From positions 1 to 64,000 of the forward strand of contig CAIRNJ010000103.1 of the NCBI GenBank assembly GCA_903879915.1: a stretch of DNA of 64,000 nt, written 5' to 3'. Positions within the stretch are counted from its first letter, which is position 1; each line of letters starts with the position of its first letter. The translations under genes were made by a program, and so were the position numbers. Origin of the DNA: an uncultured Elusimicrobia bacterium (GTDB taxonomy: Bacteria > Elusimicrobiota > Elusimicrobia > Elusimicrobiales > UBA9959). Shown here one piece after another: positions 59,759 to 64,000 of this stretch. The notes under the pieces were generated by a model. That model searched no databases and was not told where the DNA came from. It saw only the letters and a list, made by a program, of their open reading frames with translations.

Positions 59759-61090
59759 TCATTGCACTGCGTCCGGGACCAGCGCCCGGTCTTCCGGCAG
59801 GATTATTACTTCGCTGGACGCCGCCTTTATGTTCGGGTCGCAGCGCTCGCGCCGGCGCTGCCCGTCGGCAGGGAAGTTCAGTCCCCGTTCCCTGGCCGCC
59901 GCCACTAATTTATCCTCGACGAATTTTATATTGGAGACATACTCCAGCTTGTCCTCGGAGACGTCCAGCGAGCAGTTCAGGTCCTGGTGCCAGAGGTTCG
60001 GGACTTCCAGCACCTCGCCCGTATTGACGATGCCGACCGTACTCAATATTCCCGGTATCCAGCCGGCGTCCGGCTGGCACTTTTCGGCCACCACGTCCCT
60101 GCCGGCCTCCTGCATTTTATTCCAGGCGGCCAGGCACTGCGTCCTGCCGTCCACCTGGTAAAGGATGCTCCCCCGGCGTTCGGGGGCGCTTGCGAACAAC
60201 TGCTCCGGGCCGCCCGAGCACTCCCCGGTCTTGAACGGGCTGAGCGCTCCGAAAAAATACTTGCGCTCCAGGCACAGGTCCGGCTTGTCCGCCAGCCGTA
60301 TCGGGCCGGGCCGGCCGTCTTCGTATTCCTTTATGAACTGCTGCGCCCGGCCGCAGTCGCCGGTCTGCAGTTTGCCTGTCGCTTCATCGAAGCGCAGGCA
60401 CAGGGTGCCGTATACGCGGATGCGGCCTTCCGGATCCCACCTGAACACCTGGTTGTAAACCGTCTCGTTAAGCCCGGCGCCCTGCTGTACTGTTTTTTTA
60501 ACAACCAGCGTCCGCTCCTTAAGGGCGGGCGGGAACGAGGCCGGCCACGCCGAAGAAGGCAGCGACGTGTTCACGGGGTCGAGCAGGCCTACGAACTTTA
60601 CCGCGCCGGAATTATCCCCGCAAACTTTGGTGATGTCGTGGGTCAAAGCGGCCGCTACCATGGAGCCGCGGCTGAAGCCGAACAGGTAGATCTCGCTGAC
60701 CCCGGCCTTGAGCTGCGCGCAGATCTTGTCGAGCGCGCTCTTCCTTATGACGTCAATGTTGCGGGCTTTCATGACTTCTATGCCGGAATAATGGCGTTTT
60801 TCCAGCGTGTCATCGGGGCAGCCGGCCCTGGGCTGCGCCCATTTATAAAGGTTGAACATCAGGTCGTTCTGGTACGGGTGCGTGCCCGAGCCCCCGAACA
60901 CGTGCAGGGCCTGCCTGGGACATGCGGGCGCGGCCGGCCGCGCTTCGGGCTGCTCCGGCTCAAGCACCACGGCGCTTTCCCCGGCGGAATCCCTGAGGCT
61001 TTCGAAAGCGGGGCCCGCGGCCAGCGGCGTCTGGCGCAGGGCAAGCAGGGCTGATATGGCGGCTATTGAAAGGAATTTTTTGTTTTTCAT
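59759..61090 (-). CDS. Secreted DUF2235/Tle-like lipase with ricin-B-like insert
   Basis: 443 residues. The signal peptide NKKFLSIAAISALLALRQTPLAA is followed by GPAFESLRDSAGESAVVLEP. ALHVFGGSGTHPYQNDLMF opens the hydrolase domain. The nucleophile elbow is IYLFGFSRGSM (Ser140), and VGLLDPVNTSLP is the family's DPV. Between about 225 and 350, repeated units with CLRFDEATGKLQTGDCGRAQQF, LCLERKYFFGALSPFKTGEC and QCLAAWNKMQEAGRDVVAEK resemble a ricin-B beta-trefoil, a sugar-binding fold. The final part (VPNLWHQDLNC) may supply the catalytic His. The combination suits a lipase directed to glycosylated surfaces. It is first of three genes. Confidence 0.75.
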   Translation of the reverse strand: MKNKKFLSIAAISALLALRQTPLAAGPAFESLRDSAGESAVVLEPEQPEARPAAPACPRQALHVFGGSGTHPYQNDLMFNLYKWAQPRAGCPDDTLEKRHYSGIEVMKARNIDVIRKSALDKICAQLKAGVSEIYLFGFSRGSMVAAALTHDITKVCGDNSGAVKFVGLLDPVNTSLPSSAWPASFPPALKERTLVVKKTVQQGAGLNETVYNQVFRWDPEGRIRVYGTLCLRFDEATGKLQTGDCGRAQQFIKEYEDGRPGPIRLADKPDLCLERKYFFGALSPFKTGECSGGPEQLFASAPERRGSILYQVDGRTQCLAAWNKMQEAGRDVVAEKCQPDAGWIPGILSTVGIVNTGEVLEVPNLWHQDLNCSLDVSEDKLEYVSNIKFVEDKLVAAARERGLNFPADGQRRRERCDPNIKAASSEVIILPEDRALVPDAVQ

Positions 61091-61155
61091 AGTTTTCCTG
61101 TAATTTTCAAAGCCTGGTTCGCGGCGCGTCCGGGGCTCTGTTCTTTTCTGTATAT

Positions 61156-61255
61156 AGTTTATCGGAAGCCGCGGTTTATCTGAAGTGTCCGGAGTCCCGT
61201 TACCGGGTTTATTTTGTCCCGTATTTTTGTGATAATGTTTTACCGTTCCTTTACC
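61156..61255 (-). promoter_or_regulatory. Island-type promoter with GGTAAA direct repeat (lipase operon)
   Basis: On the minus strand, GGTAAA-ggaac-GGTAAA (61255-61239) lies 82 bp from the base before TAAACT (61161-61156). GGGACAAA and GGGACTCC are 22 bp apart between them. The site lies in the space shared with the divergent OmpR-type regulator gene. Confidence 0.7.
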
Positions 61256-61337
61256 GGACGGTGAGCGGAAGATCTGTGTTTTCTGCTGGTATCGCGTGTC
61301 TTTGCCCGCGGGCGGAAGATTCAGGTGGCTGATAAAA

Positions 61338-61345
61338 TATAAAAT
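61338..61345 (+). promoter_or_regulatory. Possible -10 of the response regulator gene
   Basis: TATAAAAT lies about 70 bases before the regulator ATG in an AT-rich patch. No -35 is evident. The GGTAAA repeat lies about 85 bp upstream of this box, so a factor bound there could act in both directions. Confidence 0.35.
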
Positions 61346-61413
61346 ACCGGGAGCGGCGCCAGTGAGCGGGGCCGGACGGCCGGGCCGTAAGCGGACGCAG
61401 CGGAGGATAGCTT

Positions 61414-62151
61414 ATGAAGACCAGCATAACCGTTTTTCTTGTGGAGGCCGACGCCCCGGAGCGGGAGATCCTCGCCTTCGTGCTGAAGAAAGAGGGGCAC
61501 ATGGTCCGCACGGCGGGGACCGTGCGGGAAACCCTCAGCGGGCTGAGGTCCGTGAAGCCCGACATCCTGGTGCTGGACAAGGTGCTGCCCGACGGCGACG
61601 GCCTGAAGCTGGTGATGCAACTGCGCAAAGACCCCGCCCTGAGCGCGCTGCCCGTGATCATGACCGGCGGGAAGGGCGGCGCTGAAGAGCGCGTGCTCGG
61701 GCTACGGCTCGGGGCCGACGATTACCTGTCCAAGCCTTTCGATAAAGAAGAGCTCCTGGCCAGGATAGACGCGCTGGTAAGGCGCAGCCGCAGTTCTTTT
61801 TCCGCCTCGGCCAGGATAGCCAGCTCCGGCATTGTGCTGGATATGGCCAGCCGCGGCGTGCTGGCCGACGGAAACGAGGTAACCCTCAGCCCCAAGGAAT
61901 TCGTGCTGATGAAAGCCCTGGTGGAAAGGGCCGGCACCGTGCTCTCCAGGCAGTTCATACTGGACACGGTCTGGGGCAGTTCGCCTTCGCAGAAAACCAG
62001 CAAACTGGTGGATGTCGCCATAATGAACATCCGCCGCAAGCTCGGGCGGACCGGCGCCAGCATAGTCGCGGTCAGAGGAGCGGGCTATATGCTGCCGGCT
62101 TCCGGCAAGCACGGCGGGGCCGGGCCTGCTGCCCGCAAGCGGGCGAAGTAA
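61414..62151 (+). CDS. OmpR/PhoB-family response regulator
   Basis: 245 residues. The receiver domain (1-120) has VFLVEADAPE, phospho-acceptor Asp55 in ILVLDKVLPDGDG and Lys107 in DYLSKPFDKEELL. The C-terminal winged helix (about 135-230) has VTLSPKEFVLMKALVERAGT and SKLVDVAIMNIRRKLG, then VRGAGYMLP, the OmpR/PhoB DNA-binding fold. Such regulators bind direct repeats with an 11-bp period. No kinase gene is adjacent. Its upstream region holds a GGTAAA-N5-GGTAAA repeat, making it a candidate controller of the island. GGAGG precedes the ATG. The tail is basic (KHGGAGPAARKRAK). Confidence 0.93.
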   Translation: MKTSITVFLVEADAPEREILAFVLKKEGHMVRTAGTVRETLSGLRSVKPDILVLDKVLPDGDGLKLVMQLRKDPALSALPVIMTGGKGGAEERVLGLRLGADDYLSKPFDKEELLARIDALVRRSRSSFSASARIASSGIVLDMASRGVLADGNEVTLSPKEFVLMKALVERAGTVLSRQFILDTVWGSSPSQKTSKLVDVAIMNIRRKLGRTGASIVAVRGAGYMLPASGKHGGAGPAARKRAK

Positions 62152-62186
62152 GAGCCGCCCGTCCGCCGGCCGGCGGCAAAAAAAGC

Positions 62187-62217
62187 GCCCGGGAACGGTA
62201 AGTTCCCGGGCATTTTT
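62187..62217 (+). terminator. Rho-independent terminator
   Basis: GCCCGGGAAC and GTTCCCGGGC form a perfect 10-bp stem around GGTAA, followed by ATTTTTAAT. It ends the response regulator transcript. Confidence 0.88.
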
Positions 62218-62265
62218 AATAATATCGCCCGCCTGAAGCGGAGGGTTCTTTTGCGGCCGGAGGAG

Positions 62266-62676
62266 CTACTTCGCTCCCATCTCGGTCTTCAGCACTTCCA
62301 GCGCTCTGTCCGTGTCCGAAACGTTGAGCAGCAGCCGCCCGCTGTCCCCCCCGAAGGAGGTGCCGTAAACGGTGGTTATATTGATGTTGTTCTCGCCCAG
62401 CACCTTGGCCAGGCGCAGCAGCTGGCCCGGCTTGTCCGGCATCTCGATGGAGATCAGGAAGGTCTCGATGGTGGTGAAGCCCGCGCCGGTCAGCACGTGG
62501 CTTACCTTGCGGTCGGCGTCCACGGCTATGCGCACCACGCCGGAGTCGTCGCGTATCTCGGAAGCGATGCCTATGATGTTGACCCCCTCGTTGGCGAACA
62601 GCTCCACGAACTTGTGCAGCGCGCCGGGCACGTTGGGAATAAAAACGGTGTACTGCCTTATAAGTTTTACCGACAT
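62266..62676 (-). CDS. Tandem ACT-domain protein
   Basis: 136 residues, cytoplasmic. The first ACT unit (about 5-65) has YTVFIPNVPGALHKFVELFA and VNIIGIASEIRDDSGVVRIA. The second (about 70-130) has FLISIEMPDKPGQLLRLAKV and NINITTVYGTSFGGDSGRLL. ACT domains bind amino acids or other small ligands. Stand-alone pairs are found as regulatory subunits or sensors. The ligand cannot be told. GGAGG lies before the ATG (GGAGCC and CATGGAGG on the plus-strand view). It converges with the response regulator. Confidence 0.88.
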   Translation of the reverse strand: MSVKLIRQYTVFIPNVPGALHKFVELFANEGVNIIGIASEIRDDSGVVRIAVDADRKVSHVLTGAGFTTIETFLISIEMPDKPGQLLRLAKVLGENNINITTVYGTSFGGDSGRLLLNVSDTDRALEVLKTEMGAK

Positions 62677-62799
62677 GGAGGCTCCGGGTTCAGGGTTAAG
62701 GTTAGAACGGCCGCCACAGGCGGCTGGCTATTATTTAATAACTTTTAGAGGCTGGGGTAAAGGGGGCGGCCGGCGATTTTGCGCGGGGCCATAAAGTTA

Positions 62800-62805
62800 T
62801 ATAAT
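62800..62805 (+). promoter_or_regulatory. Consensus -10 close to the ATG of the gene at 62817
   Basis: TATAAT ends only 11 bases before the start codon. With a usual start of transcription seven bases on, the leader would be about five bases, so the mRNA would be practically leaderless. Confidence 0.5.
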
Positions 62806-62816
62806 CAAACCTGCAA

Positions 62817-63359
62817 ATGGAAATATTCAAGGAGGGCAGATCCCGCGTTCTGACGGGTTCGGCGCTGGCGCTGGCGGGCCTGTGCGGCGTTATGGCCGCG
62901 CTGGCGGTTTCCGACCTGCTGACGCTGCTGCGGCTTAACTCCACCTCCACTTTTTACCTGTTCATGGCGCGCGCCACGGTGCCCACGGAAATGCCGCCGC
63001 TGGCCGCGCTCGCCGCGCGCAGCCCGGGGCTGCTGTTCGCCGTGGCCGCCCTGCTGTGGCTGTCCGGCTGCGCACTGGCGCTGGGGGTCTGGCGCCGCGC
63101 CGAGTGGGCCAGGCGGGGCGCCGCGGCCATGCTTTACCTGTGCAGCGCCACCGCGCTGCTCGCGCTGCTGTTCCCGTCGCTTATCGTGCCGGCGCCGCTC
63201 GTCTATGACGGCGTATCCATAGCGCCGGAATTCAACGCCGCGGTGAAGGCCATGGCTTTTTACCTGCGGCTGGTCAGCGTGCTCGGGGGCGGGCTGTGTT
63301 TCTGGTGGGCGCTGCTGCTTGACCGCGGCGCGCTCAGGGGCGAGTTCCAAAAACGGTGA
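62817..63359 (+). CDS. Small integral membrane protein, function unknown
   Basis: 180 residues with four likely membrane helices: GSALALAGLCGVMAALAVSD, SPGLLFAVAALLWLSGCALA, AMLYLCSATALLALLFPSLI and LRLVSVLGGGLCFWWALLLD. A periplasmic loop between helices 1 and 2 carries polar residues (NSTSTFYLFMARATVPTEMP). The layout fits DUF-type four-helix proteins. No motif points to a substrate. No Shine-Dalgarno fits the short leader. The DUF2207-like gene follows after 14 bases and is probably co-transcribed. Confidence 0.72.
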   Translation: MEIFKEGRSRVLTGSALALAGLCGVMAALAVSDLLTLLRLNSTSTFYLFMARATVPTEMPPLAALAARSPGLLFAVAALLWLSGCALALGVWRRAEWARRGAAAMLYLCSATALLALLFPSLIVPAPLVYDGVSIAPEFNAAVKAMAFYLRLVSVLGGGLCFWWALLLDRGALRGEFQKR

Positions 63360-63373
63360 AGACGGGGAACGCT

Positions 63374-64000
63374 ATGAAAAAACTTACGGGCTTAACGCTT
63401 TTAGCCGCCGCGCTTTTATTATGCGCCGGCCGGGCTTTCGCGGGCTACGAGCTGAAATGGGCGGAGACCGACGTGATACTGGATAAGGACGGCCGCGCGC
63501 GCGTTACCTACCAGCTGCGCTGGCACTGCTCGAACGCGGAGCTGCACGGCTTTTATTTCGAGGGCTTCATGGAAAACCCGGCTTTCGACCACGCCGGGGC
63601 CTACGCCGTGGACCAGAACGGCCAGCGCTATCCGCTGGAGATAAAACCCGTCAATCCGCTCAAGTACGATATCGTGCTCGCCGGCGGCCAGACTTTCCGC
63701 GACGGGGAGCTTACCTACGTATTCCGCTACGACGCCGACCTGCAGGGGCCCGGCAACGTGGTCTATACCAGGGCCGGGGATAAAAAACTGGCGGTTTTCA
63801 ACTGGTCGCCGGTGCAGTGGGACGTGCCGCTGGAGCATTACACCCTTACCGTGCATTTCCCCGTGGAGCTGCCTTCCGCCGCGGTCACGCCCGAAGCGCT
63901 GGCGGGCCTCCCGTTCCTTACCGAAAAATTCGTCAGCGAAAAATTCCTTATAGATTACCCGACGGCGGTCACGGCCGCCGGAAAGAATATTTTTACGGTC
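63374..64000 (+). CDS. DUF2207-like membrane protein, N-terminal part (cut by window end)
   Basis: 209 residues are visible and the frame is open at 64000. The signal peptide is MKKLTGLTLLAAALLLCAGRAFA. The mature part starts GYELKWAETDVILDKDGRAR and continues RVTYQLRWHCSNAELHGFYF, DGELTYVFRYDADLQGPGNV and KLAVFNWSPVQWDVPLEHYT. This is the beta-rich extracytoplasmic domain with a Y-F-W pattern found in DUF2207 proteins, which usually end in membrane helices and a glycine-rich tail. Those parts lie outside the window. Weak GGGGAA precedes the ATG. Confidence 0.7.
   Translation, partial: MKKLTGLTLLAAALLLCAGRAFAGYELKWAETDVILDKDGRARVTYQLRWHCSNAELHGFYFEGFMENPAFDHAGAYAVDQNGQRYPLEIKPVNPLKYDIVLAGGQTFRDGELTYVFRYDADLQGPGNVVYTRAGDKKLAVFNWSPVQWDVPLEHYTLTVHFPVELPSAAVTPEALAGLPFLTEKFVSEKFLIDYPTAVTAAGKNIFTV

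Noticed and set aside
18220..61413. Island considered as a prophage, integron or transposon
   Set aside because: No integrase, transposase, phage structural gene, attC-like element or terminal inverted repeat was seen. The order suggests local duplication.

Overview
The window is a GC-rich (roughly 60-65%) chromosomal contig from a Gram-negative bacterium. Dense operons with ATGA stop/start overlaps, Sec signal peptides, a lipoprotein, a periplasmic-type L,D-transpeptidase and DUF4105 (Lnb-like) proteins support this. TIGR02147-type regulators and the many exported paralogues would suit a poorly sampled phylum such as Elusimicrobiota, Fibrobacterota or Bdellovibrionota, but nothing here fixes the lineage. 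The first 55 bases are Illumina adapter, not genome.

Layout. 56-16.0 kb is mostly ordinary: a cut P-II-like gene, a PfkB sugar kinase, a membrane-anchored NP-repeat protein, an adenosine deaminase-family enzyme, a papain-like protease behind a textbook sigma70 promoter, an MFS transporter, a PAS histidine kinase with its receiver protein, a zinc-phospholipase-C-like exported protein, a complete branched-chain amino-acid ABC operon (livJHMGF) and an ABC-F protein of the EttA type. 16.2-24.9 kb holds an AraC regulator, exported hypothetical proteins and much gene debris. 24.9-28.8 kb is argR divergent from argGH, with ARG boxes between them, followed by a GAF/PAS protein. 29-61 kb is dominated by exported proteins. 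61.4-64 kb has an OmpR-type response regulator, a double-ACT protein, a small membrane protein and a DUF2207-like gene cut by the window end.

The exported island is the main discovery. About 24 genes between 8 and 61 kb start with a Sec signal peptide followed at once by a short related segment (typical forms are GTAAEQLGLDK, GPALDSLRGSAG, GAFDDLRAS), then an Ala/Pro linker, then unrelated mature domains. The recognisable domains look like an effector or degradative arsenal: an ADP-ribosyltransferase with R-STS-ExE, two DUF2235/Tle-like lipases (one with a ricin-B-like insert), a possible protein glutaminase, an L,D-transpeptidase, two clostripain (C11) proteases, a C1A protease, two Lnb/DUF4105 proteins, and zinc-PLC-like and alpha/beta-hydrolase-like proteins.

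Sixteen of these transcription units share one promoter plan that I could align by hand. A -10-like box (TAAACT or a close variant) lies a fixed 28 bp from a GGCCTC-like box. In nine units the direct repeat GGTAAA-N5-GGTAAA sits 82 bp (once 83) upstream. In three units a palindrome AGTGTCC-N5-GGACACT is centred 98 bp upstream, and in two a palindrome TTAGCCG-N-CGGCTAA is centred 99 bp upstream. One repeat copy lies between the lipase operon and the OmpR-type regulator gene, so that regulator is a candidate controller. Three TIGR02147-type regulators and a small Xre protein are scattered through the island. Decayed fragments (ettA, nitroreductase, a regulator 5' end, and two copies of part of an exported gene) show repeated duplication and loss around the promoter/signal-peptide modules.
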